Positions 26,032-35,478 of a DNA stretch of 64,000 nt are shown here, one piece after another (the first letter of the stretch is position 1; the number at the start of each line of letters is the position of its first letter). Under the pieces are notes generated by a model. It was not told where the DNA came from and did not search any database. It saw only the letters and a program-made list of their open reading frames with translations. Source of the stretch: JANYGA01 sp031420415 (GTDB lineage: Bacteria > Vulcanimicrobiota > Vulcanimicrobiia > Vulcanimicrobiales > Vulcanimicrobiaceae). The stretch covers positions 1 to 64,000 of the forward strand of contig JANOMT010000039.1 in assembly GCA_031420415.1 (NCBI GenBank). The letters run 5' to 3'. The translations under genes were made by a program, and so were the position numbers.

Positions 26032-26871
26032 CTAGATGCCGAAGTTCTGCGCGATGACCTCGGCGAGCGCGCGACGCCCCACCAGACCGATCAGTTCGCT
26101 TCGTTCCACCGCGACGCCGTGCGCGCGCGCGTAAGCGGCGATCGTGCCGACGACGCGATGTAACGGGGTGGCGTCGGCATCGGTGATATTGCAAGAAACC
26201 TGCACCCGCTTGCCATCGAGGGCGATGCCCAAGACCCGCAACGTTTGCAGACCGCCGCCGCGTTCGCGCAGGTCGCGGGCGATGGCGCGTGCGAGGGCGA
26301 GATCGCCCGTCGCGAGGACGACGTTGAAGGCGATCAGCGGCATGCGCGCGCCGATCGCCACCGCTCCCGCACTCGGATGGACCGCAACGTCGCCGACATC
26401 GGGTTCGCCGAAACGATGGCCGCGAGCGACGAGCGCTTCAAATTCCCCCGCGCGAACATCCGCGAGGAGGCGACGTTCGGGGCGCGTCGCGGCGGCACCG
26501 TAGAAGACGCTCGGCAACGCACATGCGCTCCAGAGGATGCGCCCGGCCTCATGTGCGAGATCGCGCGCGTCGACGAGCGTCGCCGTGCCGAACGGCACGA
26601 TCGGGACGACGTCGAGCGCACCGATGCGGGGATGGGCTCCACGACGCGTGCGGAGATCGATCTGCGCCGTCGTAACGTGCGCGAGGGCGACGATCGCTGC
26701 GAGCACCCCTTCGCGCGCGCCGAAGAACGTGAAGACGCTGCGATCGTGAACCGCGTCGCTCGTACGATGCGCGAGCTTCACACCCGCGCTTTCGATCGCA
26801 CGCGCACACGCGTCGAGAACTGGAGCATCGCGGCCATTGGAAATGTTCGGCACGCATTGGAAGACGTGCAT
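26032..26871 (-). CDS. ftcD: Glutamate formiminotransferase
   Basis: Transfers the formimino group between N-formimino-glutamate and tetrahydrofolate (279 aa, equal to the N-terminal transferase part of FtcD). MHVFQCVPNISNGRD is the family opening. RRGAHPRIGALDVVPIVPFG contains the conserved catalytic His. QVSCNITDADATPLHRV is conserved near the end. The cyclodeaminase domain is absent, as in many bacteria. The gene starts 2 bases after radA; no other histidine-degradation gene is in the window, so a folate one-carbon role is equally possible. Confidence 0.9.
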   Translation of the reverse strand: MHVFQCVPNISNGRDAPVLDACARAIESAGVKLAHRTSDAVHDRSVFTFFGAREGVLAAIVALAHVTTAQIDLRTRRGAHPRIGALDVVPIVPFGTATLVDARDLAHEAGRILWSACALPSVFYGAAATRPERRLLADVRAGEFEALVARGHRFGEPDVGDVAVHPSAGAVAIGARMPLIAFNVVLATGDLALARAIARDLRERGGGLQTLRVLGIALDGKRVQVSCNITDADATPLHRVVGTIAAYARAHGVAVERSELIGLVGRRALAEVIAQNFGI

Positions 26872-26873
26872 CG

Positions 26874-28244
26874 TTAGCCGAGAACATCTGCCACGGCGCC
26901 CGCGATGTCGCGTGCGACGAGCGTGCCGTCGTCGCCCGATCGCGGCGGCCCCGGCGGCGCGACGATCGAGCTGAAACCGAGTTTGCGCGCTTCGCTCGCG
27001 CGACGCGCGCGCTGCGAGACCGCCCGAACTTCGCCCGAGAGCCCGAGTTCGCCGAAGGCGACCGTGCCCGCAGGGAGCGCAACGCCGCGAAATGCCGAGG
27101 CGACGGCGAGCGCGATACCGAGATCGGCTGCGGGTTCGTTGATGCGCAAGCCGCCGGCAACCGACGCGTAAACATCGTGTGCGCCGAGATGCATCCCCGC
27201 GCGGCGCTCGAGCACCGCGAGGATCATCGCAAGCCGCGCGCGATCGACGTTTGCGGCAAGCCGTTGCGGCGTGCCGTAACTCGTCTCGCCGACGAGGGCT
27301 TGGATTTCGACGAGCACCGGTCGCGAGCCGACGATGCTCGCGACGATGCACGAACCGCTCGGCCGCGATGCGTTTCCGCCGCGCCCCAAAAAAAGCTCCG
27401 AGGGATTGGCGACTTCATGGAGCCCGCGCTCGTCCATCAAAAAAACACAAATTTCGTCGGCACTCCCGAAGCGATTTTTATGCGCGCGAACGATCCGATA
27501 TTCGGCGCCGTTTTCGCCCTCGAAGTACAGCACCGTATCGACGAGATGTTCGAGCAGGCGCGGTCCCGCGATCGAGCCATCTTTCGTAACGTGGCCGACC
27601 ACGAAGGTCGCGCAATCGGTGCGCTTTGAAAACTCCATGAGCGCGGTCGCACAATCGCGAACCTGAGCGACGCTGCCCGCAAACGACTCGACTTCCGGAA
27701 GCGCCATCGTCTGAATCGAATCGACGACGAGCGCACGCGGCTTGATGCGCTCGAGCGCGTCGAGAATCGCGCGCAGATCGGTCTCGGCAAAAAGGAGCAG
27801 ATCGTCGCTTGCGTGCAAGCGCTCCGCGCGTAATTTTGTTTGCGCGGCCGATTCTTCGCCACAAACGTAGACCACGGGGCCACCGCCTCGCGCGAGGTTC
27901 GCGGCCAGTTGCAACAGCAGCGTCGATTTGCCCGCGCCGGGTGGGCCGCCCAAGAGCACGAGACTCCCGGGAACGATGCCGCCACCGAGCAGCGTGTCGA
28001 ATTCCGGCATGCCGCTTGCGATGCGGGCGATCGAGCCGCTAGGCACGTCTCCGAGGCGAATCGGTGCGCGTACGAGCGTGCCACCGCCCGCGAGTCGCCG
28101 CGCGGATCCGACGCGCGATGTCGGTGCCGCTTGCGGTGCTTCGGCAAACGTGTTCCAGGCATCGCAGGCGGGGCAGCGCCCGAGCCAGCGCATCGATTCG
28201 TGGCCGCAACCGGAACAGAAGAAGACCGCGCGCGTTTTTGCCAT
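26874..28244 (-). CDS. radA: DNA repair protein RadA (Sms)
   Basis: DnaB-like branch-migration ATPase acting in recombination (456 aa from ATG 28244). Four-cysteine zinc finger CSGCGHESMRWLGRCPAC is at residues about 10-27. Walker A LLGGPPGAGKSTLLLQ, the RadA-specific KNRFGSADEICVF motif, and a Lon-like C-terminal domain with GGLRINEPAADLGIALAVAS follow. A longer upstream reading is an antisense shadow of cmk. The gene is divergent from cmk with 95 bases between. Confidence 0.96.
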   Translation of the reverse strand: MAKTRAVFFCSGCGHESMRWLGRCPACDAWNTFAEAPQAAPTSRVGSARRLAGGGTLVRAPIRLGDVPSGSIARIASGMPEFDTLLGGGIVPGSLVLLGGPPGAGKSTLLLQLAANLARGGGPVVYVCGEESAAQTKLRAERLHASDDLLLFAETDLRAILDALERIKPRALVVDSIQTMALPEVESFAGSVAQVRDCATALMEFSKRTDCATFVVGHVTKDGSIAGPRLLEHLVDTVLYFEGENGAEYRIVRAHKNRFGSADEICVFLMDERGLHEVANPSELFLGRGGNASRPSGSCIVASIVGSRPVLVEIQALVGETSYGTPQRLAANVDRARLAMILAVLERRAGMHLGAHDVYASVAGGLRINEPAADLGIALAVASAFRGVALPAGTVAFGELGLSGEVRAVSQRARRASEARKLGFSSIVAPPGPPRSGDDGTLVARDIAGAVADVLG

Positions 28245-28339
28245 CGCGTGCAAGCGTAGCGTGCACGAGTGCCAACGTCCTGGCGCACTTTGGCGAGCGG
28301 AGGGAGGCGAGCGGTGTGCGCGAACGGTCGCGCCTCGGC

Positions 28340-29014
28340 ATGGGTGGCTTCGCACACGTCGCGATCGACGGGCCCGCGGGAAGCGGAAAAACGTCCGTCG
28401 CGCACGCTCTCGCGCGCGATCTCGGCATTTTGTATCTCGACACGGGAGCGATGTATCGTGCCGTCGCCCTCGCGACGCTCCAGGCCGGGGTCGACCCGAC
28501 CGACGGCATGGCCGTGGCCGAACTGGCACGTACCGAACCCGTTCGTGCCGAACCCGATCGCACCGCCGAGCGGGGATTCCGCATCTTCGTCGGTGCGCGC
28601 GAATTCGGCCAGGAGCTCTATGCAAACGACGTGAGTCGCGTCGTCTCGGTGGTTGCCGCGCACGCCGATCTGCGCGCGATTCTCGTCGGGCGCCAGCGTG
28701 CGATCGCAGCCGAGCGCGCCGTGATCATGGCTGGCCGCGATATCGGCACGATCGTCTTGCCCGATGCGCCGACCAAAATTTTCTTGACCGCGAGCGTCGA
28801 GGAGCGCGTCGATCGTCGTCTCGCCGAGCTTGCGGCTCGTGGAACGGTCGTGGATCGCGCCGAGCTTCACGCCGAGATCGTCGAACGCGACGGGCTCGAT
28901 ACGACGCGTGCGACCGCGCCGCTCGTCGCCGCTGCCGATGCCGTCGAGATCGATTCGACGGGCCTCTCGATCGCCCAGGTCGTCGCACGTATCGCGGCGC
29001 TCGTGCGCGCGTGA
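28340..29014 (+). CDS. cmk: Cytidylate kinase
   Basis: Phosphorylates CMP and dCMP (224 aa). P-loop VAIDGPAGSGKTSVAHALA is near the N-terminus. ILYLDTGAMYRAVAL and VVSVVAAHADLRAILVGRQR are CMP-binding elements, followed by MAGRDIGTIVLPDAPTKIFL. ATG 28340 gives the normal length; upstream open frame is antisense to radA. It heads a tightly packed plus-strand run (cmk, plsC, ispH, prenyl synthase, GT-C protein), with a GTGA overlap into plsC. Confidence 0.95.
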   Translation: MGGFAHVAIDGPAGSGKTSVAHALARDLGILYLDTGAMYRAVALATLQAGVDPTDGMAVAELARTEPVRAEPDRTAERGFRIFVGAREFGQELYANDVSRVVSVVAAHADLRAILVGRQRAIAAERAVIMAGRDIGTIVLPDAPTKIFLTASVEERVDRRLAELAARGTVVDRAELHAEIVERDGLDTTRATAPLVAAADAVEIDSTGLSIAQVVARIAALVRA

Positions 29015-29634
29015 GAACGGTGAACCCGGGCGAATTCGACGTCGATTTTTACGCATCGGCCAAGGGCTTCGTGCGGATATTCATGACGCTCGTCGGCCGG
29101 ATCGAGGTGATCGGGCGCGAAAACGTCCCGCTCACGGGGCCGCTGATCATCGCTTGCAACCACGTGGCCTACCTCGACCCACCTGCGCTCGGATGCATGT
29201 CGCCACGCCCCGTCTTTTACATGGCGAAAAAAGAACTCTTCGATATTTTTTTCCTCGGGAAGTTGATCCGGAAGCTGGGCGCCTTTCCCGTCGACCGAAG
29301 CCGCGGGGACACGCCGGCGATGAAGGCGGCACTGCGCGTCTTGCAGACGGGGGCCGCTCTCGGCATATTTCCGGAAGGCACCCGAAATCCGGAGCGTCTG
29401 GTCGTACCCCAAGTCGGCGTCGCGTTTCTCGCTGCCGTCTCTGGGGCGACGGTCATTCCCGCTTTTGTCGACGGAACGACCAACGCGAAGCAGTTCAAGC
29501 AGATCACGGTCATCTTTGGAAAGCCCATCGAAAACAAGTTGCCGCGAAAAGCGAGCCGCGAAGCGTTGGCGAAGTATACGGATGACCTCATGGGTCGGAT
29601 TTACGCGTTGCGGGAGAACATCGATGGAAATTAA
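29011..29634 (+). CDS. plsC: 1-acyl-sn-glycerol-3-phosphate acyltransferase
   Basis: Makes phosphatidic acid from lysophosphatidic acid at the inner membrane (207 aa). The acyltransferase motifs are CNHVAYLDPPAL (HX4D), GAFPVDRSRGD and GIFPEGTRNPE (substrate-binding EGTR). GTG 29011 overlaps the cmk stop; GTG 29020 is an alternative. It overlaps ispH by 11 bases. The order cmk-plsC-ispH is found in several Gram-positive and related genomes, and with plsX at 39 kb covers two steps of phospholipid synthesis. Confidence 0.93.
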   Translation: MRTVNPGEFDVDFYASAKGFVRIFMTLVGRIEVIGRENVPLTGPLIIACNHVAYLDPPALGCMSPRPVFYMAKKELFDIFFLGKLIRKLGAFPVDRSRGDTPAMKAALRVLQTGAALGIFPEGTRNPERLVVPQVGVAFLAAVSGATVIPAFVDGTTNAKQFKQITVIFGKPIENKLPRKASREALAKYTDDLMGRIYALRENIDGN

Positions 29635-30472
29635 GAAGGCGAAAACCCAAGGCTTCTGCTTTGGCGTCGCCATCACGCTGAAAAAAGCGGAGGAGACGGT
29701 CGCGAATCCCACAAGCGGCCCCGTCACCACGCTCGGCCACATCGTCCACAATCCGCAAATGGTTCAATCGTTCGAAGAAAAGGGCCTCATCAACGCGCAG
29801 TCCATCGACGACGTCGACTCGGGCACGCTCTTCGTGCGCGCGCACGGTCTCCCCGTCGAGGTCTTCGAAAAGGCCAATGCCAAGGGCCTCACCATCATCG
29901 ATGCGACCTGCCCGATGGTTACGAAAATTCACGTCCAGGCCGAGCGGCTCCGCGCCGACGGCTACAAGATCGTCGTCGTCGGCGATCCGAACCATCCCGA
30001 GGTCAAAGGCACGCTCTCGCACGTTCCCGGCGCCTGGATTGTACAATCTCCCGAAGACGTCGATGCGTTGCCGCGTGCGAGTCGCATCGGCGTGGTCGTG
30101 CAGTCGACGTGGTCGGGTGCGGGCTTTACCGAGATCGTAAAGAAGTTAAGTTCCAAGTACTACGACGTGCGCGCGGTCAATACGATCTGCACCGATACGC
30201 ACAATCGCCAGTCCGAAGCCGAGAAGCTCGCGACCGAGGTCGAGGTGATGGTCGTCGTCGGCGGCAAGACGTCTGCGAATACGAAGCATCTCGCGGATCT
30301 CGCCGCGACACGCGGCGCGGTCTCCTATCATATCGAAGGCCCCGACGAATTGCAGCCGCAGTGGTTCGCGGGAATCCACACCGCGGGCCTCATGTCGGGC
30401 GCGTCGACGCCGGGCTGGCTCGTCGATAAGGTGGAAGCGCAAATGGAGGCATTGAGCCGTCGAGCTAGTTAG
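29624..30472 (+). CDS. ispH: 4-hydroxy-3-methylbut-2-enyl diphosphate reductase
   Basis: Final iron-sulfur enzyme of the MEP isoprenoid pathway, producing IPP and DMAPP (282 aa). Cluster ligands are Cys in KTQGFCFGVAIT, in IIDATCPMVTKIH and in VNTICTDTHNRQSEA. Active-site His residues are in LGHIVHNPQM and in DPNHPEV. GLMSGASTPGWLVDKVE is the conserved C-terminus. ATG 29624 lies inside the plsC end. Its product feeds the prenyl diphosphate synthase encoded next. Confidence 0.96.
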   Translation: MEIKKAKTQGFCFGVAITLKKAEETVANPTSGPVTTLGHIVHNPQMVQSFEEKGLINAQSIDDVDSGTLFVRAHGLPVEVFEKANAKGLTIIDATCPMVTKIHVQAERLRADGYKIVVVGDPNHPEVKGTLSHVPGAWIVQSPEDVDALPRASRIGVVVQSTWSGAGFTEIVKKLSSKYYDVRAVNTICTDTHNRQSEAEKLATEVEVMVVVGGKTSANTKHLADLAATRGAVSYHIEGPDELQPQWFAGIHTAGLMSGASTPGWLVDKVEAQMEALSRRAS

Positions 30473-30500
30473 CGCCATCGAGGCACATCTCGCGCGGACG

Positions 30501-31451
30501 GTGGAGCGCTATCGCGGCCCATCCCCGATCTACGAGATGATCCGCTATCATTTCGGTTACGACGCCCTCGCGAGCATGAAAGTGGGGAAACGTCTGCGCC
30601 CGCAATTGCTCTTGCGAACCGCGCTCGAAGAAGGCGGTCCGATCGAATGTGCGATCGATGCCGCCGTCGCGATCGAGATCCTGCACAACTATTCTCTCGT
30701 TCACGACGACATCGAAGATGGCGACGAAATCCGTCACGGGCGCACGACGATCTGGGCGCGGTACGGGATCGCGCACGGCATCAACGTGGGCGATGGCCTC
30801 TGCGCGATCAGTTACCTGACACTGTTGCATGAAGAAGCTGGCGCGCCGCCGGACCGCGTCGTCGAGATGTTGCACGTCTTGCACGAGGCCAACTTGCGGA
30901 TGTGCGAGGGGCAAGGGCTCGACATCGAGTTCGAAACGAAATCGCTCGTGTCGATGCCGCAATATCTCGAGATGATCGCCGGGAAAACGGGTGCGCTCTT
31001 CGCTGCGTCGTGTCAACTCGGTGCACTCGCCGCTGGCGCCGAAAAAGCCCGCGCGGAGCGCTACGGCGCGCTCGGGCGCGCGTACGGGCTCGCGTTTCAA
31101 ATTCGCGATGACGCGCTGGGTACGTGGGGCGCAACGACGGTGACGGGTAAGCCCAGCGGCGCCGATATCGCGCGCCGAAAATGGGGCTTTCCCGTGGTGT
31201 GGGCGCTCGGTCTTCCCCCTTCGGACGATCGCAGCATCGTGGAAAGCGCGTATGCCGCAGGCGTGCCCCTCGCGCCGGATCGCGTGCGCGCCGTGATCGC
31301 CGCGCTCGAACGCCTTGGCGCCCGCGATGCCGCCGACGACGCGCACGATCGCGCGCTCGACGACGCCGATCGCGTCGCGAGCGAATCTTCGATCGACGTG
31401 AATCGATCGATACGAAACTTCCTGGCCGAAGGAGCTCGTCGCGTTGCGTAG
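30501..31451 (+). CDS. idsA: Geranylgeranyl/polyprenyl diphosphate synthase
   Basis: Trans-prenyltransferase (316 aa) condensing IPP with allylic diphosphates. The first Asp-rich motif is LVHDDIEDGDEIRHGR. The second region is FQIRDDALGTWG, in which the fifth position is Gly instead of Asp, a variant often seen in IdsA-like synthases. KRLRPQ binds IPP, and KTGALFAASCQLGA is conserved. Chain length (C15, C20 or longer) cannot be decided. The start is GTG 30501, the first in-frame start after a stop at 30453. It lies just behind ispH and overlaps the next gene by 8 bases. Confidence 0.9.
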   Translation: MERYRGPSPIYEMIRYHFGYDALASMKVGKRLRPQLLLRTALEEGGPIECAIDAAVAIEILHNYSLVHDDIEDGDEIRHGRTTIWARYGIAHGINVGDGLCAISYLTLLHEEAGAPPDRVVEMLHVLHEANLRMCEGQGLDIEFETKSLVSMPQYLEMIAGKTGALFAASCQLGALAAGAEKARAERYGALGRAYGLAFQIRDDALGTWGATTVTGKPSGADIARRKWGFPVVWALGLPPSDDRSIVESAYAAGVPLAPDRVRAVIAALERLGARDAADDAHDRALDDADRVASESSIDVNRSIRNFLAEGARRVA

Positions 31452-34400
31452 CGCCATTGGGACGACTCCCGCGAGTACCGTTCGCGCGCCGTTCTTCGGC
31501 ATTTCGTCGACGTCGTTCGCGCTTTTCGGGCTCTTCGTGCTCGCGTTGCTCGTGCGGTTGATCTTCATCAACGCCGACGGTTTCAAGGCCGACGTCTCGA
31601 CCTTCGAAAGCTGGTCGCTGACGCTCGCCGAACATCCGACGCGCGAGTTTTTCGCGAAGGCCGGGTTCGCGGATTATCCGCCTGGTTATTTCTTCGTCTT
31701 GTGGATCGTCGGGCATCTCTACAAGGCGCTCGTCCACATCGATCCGACCTATGGCGCGCTCAAAATTGCCGTCAAATTGCCGGCGATCCTGATGGATCTC
31801 GTCGACGCGCTGCTGATCTACGCGATCGTACGCCGCTTCGCATCGGTCGCGTGGGCCTTCGGTGCAGCCGCCCTCTTCGCGTTTAATCCCGCGACGATTT
31901 TCATTTCGGCGTATTGGGGGCAGGTCGATTCCGTCGCTGGGGGCCTGACGCTCGGCTCACTCTTTCTCATGCTCGCTGCGGAGAAGCGCGTCGGTCGCGC
32001 GCAAACACTCACGATCGTCGGCGCGTGGCTCTTGCTCGCCTCAAGCGTGCTCATCAAGCCCCCGGCCGTCGTCATCGCACCGCTCTATCTCGCCTATGTT
32101 TTCGCAACGACCGACGCGCTAACACGCTCGCGGCGCATCGTCGCGACGCTCATCGGCGTGGTCGCGGGCTTCGCGCTCGCGTACGTTGCGGCGCTCGCCT
32201 TCCATCCTGGGATGAACCCGATCGGACAATTCGGATGGTTGCTCTCACGATATGCGTACGCATCGGGCGTCTACCCGTATAATTCGGTCAACGCGTTCAA
32301 TCTGTACGTCGTGTCGCCGAGCAGCCACTTCTGGCAATCGGATGGCGCGATCATTCCCGGGTGGGTCGTCGGCGGTCACGCCCTCGGGCTCCCGCAATAC
32401 GTGTGGGGTATCCTCATCTTCCTCGCGGGAACCGCGCTCGTCGTTTCGCGATACGTCCAACGACGCGATCCCGTGGCGCTGCTGGAAGCGGCGATGATTT
32501 TGTCGCTCGGCTACTTCGTGCTCTCGACGCGGATGCACGAGCGCTACATTTTCAACGCGGTCCTGCTTGCAACGCCGCTCATCTTTTTACGCAAGCGCTA
32601 TCTCTTCGCGACGATCGCTCTGTCGCTCACGCTCTTCGCGAACCTCGCGTATTCACTCGAATATCTGCATGTGCTCGATGCCAAGATCGCGGGCGTCGAT
32701 CCCACCGATCTGATGCCGATTCTGAGTCGGGTGGCCGCGATTCTCAACGTCACGACATTTTTCTACCTCGGATATGTATATCTCGGCGCGGGCGACGATC
32801 CGATCGAGACCTTCGATTTCGGCGGCTTCTTCGCGCGCGTGTCCACGGGCGTGCGAGGCTGGTTCTCGCCGCGCGAAGGTATCGCTGCGATGGTCGCGCG
32901 GGATTGGGCGATCGGGATCGGACTCTCGATGTCGTCGTTCGTCTTGACGTTCGTCGACTACACGTGGCCCTCGGAGAAGATCTTCGACGAGATTTACTAC
33001 GCGCGTGCGGGCGAAGAATATCTGACGCACAAAGAAATTTTCGAGTTCACGCACCCACCGCTGACGAAGCTTTGGATCACGCTCTCGATGACGCTCTTTG
33101 GTGGCATGCACGGCCTCGGCGATACGTCGGCGGGTTGGCGCTTCCTCAACCTCGTCATCGGCGCGTTGATGGTCCTCGTGCTTTACGTCTTCGCGAAGCG
33201 TCTCACGAGTTCGACCGTCTTTGCGACGATTGCGGCTGGGCTCTTGCTCTTCGACGGCTTCCATTACGTCCAGTCGCGTATCGCAACGCCGGAAATCACG
33301 GTCGCCTTTTTCTCCCTCCTTACGTTGTACGCGTTCTACCGTTTTTGGATCGCGAGCCAGGTTCGTTTGGTCGCGCGCTTTACGACGCGTCAACTCCCCG
33401 CGCTCGGTGGTGCGCTCGCCGCCGGGCTCGCGCTCGCCGCCGTATTTTCGACGCTCGTCGCGCAAGGCCAGAATGCAACGGCACACATCATCGCGTTCTT
33501 GTATGCGGCATGCGGGTCGTACGTCGCCGTGCGCTTCATCGTTCCGCTCGTGACCAAAGCGCCGCTCGTCGCGTCGTATGCCGACGGCACGTGCGTCGCC
33601 GCCGGCGCGATGACGATGCTCGACGGCGGTCGTATTGGCGCGACGGGCATGCTCGTCGCGGGCGAAACGACACGAGCCGTCAAGAACGAACTCGTCTTCG
33701 AAGCCGAAGGCGTTCGCGCGACGTACGCGCGTGGCGGCACGGTCCGTTACGCGACGCAAGACGGTGAGGCGATTTTCGCCCCCGACGGCACGATGCGTGT
33801 CGATGGAGTGACGATCGACGGCGCGCGCGACGGCGTACGCTGGCTCTGGATTCTCGCGCTTTGCGCGGGTGCGCTCGCGGCATGTAAGTGGAACGGACTC
33901 TTCGATTTCTTCGTCATCGGGGCGCTCGCGTTCGGCGTGGTCGGCCAGCAATTCGCCGCTCCCTTCGCACGCGCGATCGGCCGCGCGGGAAGTCTCGCGA
34001 GGCCGGCCTTGTGGGGCAATCCGTTCGGGTTCTCACTCGATCTCGTCGTTGCGACGATCCTCTTCGTGAGCGCGACGGTCTACGCGCTCGCCTATATTCC
34101 CTATTTCATGCTCGGACACAATCTCGCCGATCTCATCGCGCTCCAACAGCAGATGTTCGGCTATCACTACGACTTGCGCGCGACGCATCCGTATGGGTCG
34201 TCGTGGTGGCAGTGGCCGCTGCTCTTGCGCCCGATCTCGTATTTCTATCACGACTTCCGCGTCGGCGCCGCGCACGACGATCCGCTCGCGTGTTGCGTCG
34301 CCGAGATCATCGCGATTCCCAATCCCGCCGTGTGGTGGTTCGGGCTCGTCTCGATTCCGATCGTCGCGTGGCTCGGATGGCGCGAGCGCAACAAGGGCTA

Positions 34401-34716
34401 CGTCTTGCTCGTCGTTGCGTATCTTTTTCAATGGTTACCGTGGGCGACGTCGCCGCGCGTCTCGTTCGAGTATCACTTCTTCCCGAATCTCGCGATCATC
34501 TGTCTCGCCAACGCCATCGTCTTGCAGCGCGTTTGGAAGCTTGCCGCGGCATCGCCGGAGCGTTTCGCGTGGCCGCGCGTCGTCGTCGGAAGTTATCTCG
34601 CGCTCGTCGTGGGGCTCTTCGTCTTTTTCTTTCCGATCCTCGCGGGCTTGCACGTTCCGTGGAACGTGTGGGATGCGCGGATGTGGCATTGGCTCATGAA
34701 GAATCAGTGGGTGTAA
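31444..34716 (+). CDS. Giant GT-C glycosyltransferase: N-terminal mannosyltransferase-like module fused to a PMT (GT39) module
   Basis: Polytopic membrane protein of 1090 aa. Residues about 20-470 form one GT-C module: KADVSTFESWSLTLAEH carries the acidic first-loop residue, DYPPGYFFVLW and SAYWGQVDS are typical of polyprenyl-phosphate-dependent mannosyltransferases. Residues about 500-1090 form a protein O-mannosyltransferase module: EKIFDEIYYARAGEEYL, FTHPPLTKLWITLSM, and the C-terminal HPYGSSWWQWPLLLRP of the PMT 4-helix domain. A soluble, beta-rich insert (residues about 708-797) splits the second module. The start is TTG 31444 within the prenyl synthase end. Prenyl-phosphate sugars as donors fit the neighbours. 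Each half is usually a separate protein. Confidence 0.85.
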   Translation: MRSAIGTTPASTVRAPFFGISSTSFALFGLFVLALLVRLIFINADGFKADVSTFESWSLTLAEHPTREFFAKAGFADYPPGYFFVLWIVGHLYKALVHIDPTYGALKIAVKLPAILMDLVDALLIYAIVRRFASVAWAFGAAALFAFNPATIFISAYWGQVDSVAGGLTLGSLFLMLAAEKRVGRAQTLTIVGAWLLLASSVLIKPPAVVIAPLYLAYVFATTDALTRSRRIVATLIGVVAGFALAYVAALAFHPGMNPIGQFGWLLSRYAYASGVYPYNSVNAFNLYVVSPSSHFWQSDGAIIPGWVVGGHALGLPQYVWGILIFLAGTALVVSRYVQRRDPVALLEAAMILSLGYFVLSTRMHERYIFNAVLLATPLIFLRKRYLFATIALSLTLFANLAYSLEYLHVLDAKIAGVDPTDLMPILSRVAAILNVTTFFYLGYVYLGAGDDPIETFDFGGFFARVSTGVRGWFSPREGIAAMVARDWAIGIGLSMSSFVLTFVDYTWPSEKIFDEIYYARAGEEYLTHKEIFEFTHPPLTKLWITLSMTLFGGMHGLGDTSAGWRFLNLVIGALMVLVLYVFAKRLTSSTVFATIAAGLLLFDGFHYVQSRIATPEITVAFFSLLTLYAFYRFWIASQVRLVARFTTRQLPALGGALAAGLALAAVFSTLVAQGQNATAHIIAFLYAACGSYVAVRFIVPLVTKAPLVASYADGTCVAAGAMTMLDGGRIGATGMLVAGETTRAVKNELVFEAEGVRATYARGGTVRYATQDGEAIFAPDGTMRVDGVTIDGARDGVRWLWILALCAGALAACKWNGLFDFFVIGALAFGVVGQQFAAPFARAIGRAGSLARPALWGNPFGFSLDLVVATILFVSATVYALAYIPYFMLGHNLADLIALQQQMFGYHYDLRATHPYGSSWWQWPLLLRPISYFYHDFRVGAAHDDPLACCVAEIIAIPNPAVWWFGLVSIPIVAWLGWRERNKGYVLLVVAYLFQWLPWATSPRVSFEYHFFPNLAIICLANAIVLQRVWKLAAASPERFAWPRVVVGSYLALVVGLFVFFFPILAGLHVPWNVWDARMWHWLMKNQWV

Positions 34717-34719
34717 CCC

Positions 34720-35478
34720 GTGTCCGGACATTCGAAATGGCATAATATCAAGCTCAAAAAGGGCAAGGTCGACGGCAAGCGCGGTGCTCTCTTTACCAAG
34801 CTCTCCAAAGAAATTATTCTCGCGGCGAAGGGCGGCTCGTCCGATCCCGAGGCAAACTATCGTTTGAAGATGGCGGTCGAAAAAGCGCGAGAGAATAACG
34901 TCCCGCAAGAAAATATCAAACGCGCGATCGCACGTGCGTCGGGGGCCGACGGCGAGAAGGCGATCGAAGAGATTCGCTACGAGGGCCACGGCCCGAGTAA
35001 CGTCGCGATCGTCATCGATGCCGCGACCGATAATCGCAATCGCACGGCCTCGGAATTGCGTTTTCTCTTCAGCCGTCACGGCGGCGCGCTCGGGGAGACG
35101 GGATCGGTTGCGTGGATTTTCGAGCCGCGCGGCCTCATCGAAGTCGAACACGGGACGCTCGATGAAGACGTACTCACCGAAGCCGCGCTCGTCGACGGTG
35201 TCGTCGATGTTCGGTACGACGACGGGAGCGACGAAGGGCGCTCGGTCGTCTCGACGGTACCCGGGGCACTCGCTGCCGTGCGCGGCGAGCTCGTCGCCAA
35301 GGGCTTGCGCGTGACATCGATGGTGCTCGGGGTCGAAGCGAAACAACACGTCGCGCCGATGGGCGACGAACTCAAAGCGATCGTCGCGTTTCTCGACGCG
35401 CTCGAAGATCACGAAGACGTGCAACGCGTCTATTCAAACGCCGAACTCGATCTCGCGCAGCTCGAAGCGCTCTCGTGA
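34720..35478 (+). CDS. yebC: YebC/PmpR (TACO1) family protein
   Basis: 252 aa. SGHSKWHNIKLKKGKVDGKR is the invariant N-terminus. ALFTKLSKEIILAAKGG and YEGHGPSNVAIVIDAATDNR follow. The family binds DNA as a regulator in some bacteria, and recent work links it to ribosomes and translation of proline-rich stretches. GTG 34720 is preceded by a 3-base gap from the glycosyltransferase; the end overlaps the PASTA gene by 4 bases. No ruvC follows here, unlike the usual context. Confidence 0.95.
   Translation: MSGHSKWHNIKLKKGKVDGKRGALFTKLSKEIILAAKGGSSDPEANYRLKMAVEKARENNVPQENIKRAIARASGADGEKAIEEIRYEGHGPSNVAIVIDAATDNRNRTASELRFLFSRHGGALGETGSVAWIFEPRGLIEVEHGTLDEDVLTEAALVDGVVDVRYDDGSDEGRSVVSTVPGALAAVRGELVAKGLRVTSMVLGVEAKQHVAPMGDELKAIVAFLDALEDHEDVQRVYSNAELDLAQLEALS

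Noticed and set aside
27928..28338. Long N-terminal extensions of cmk and plsC antisense to radA
   Set aside because: Arg-rich shadow frames; the conserved starts are at 28340 and 29011.
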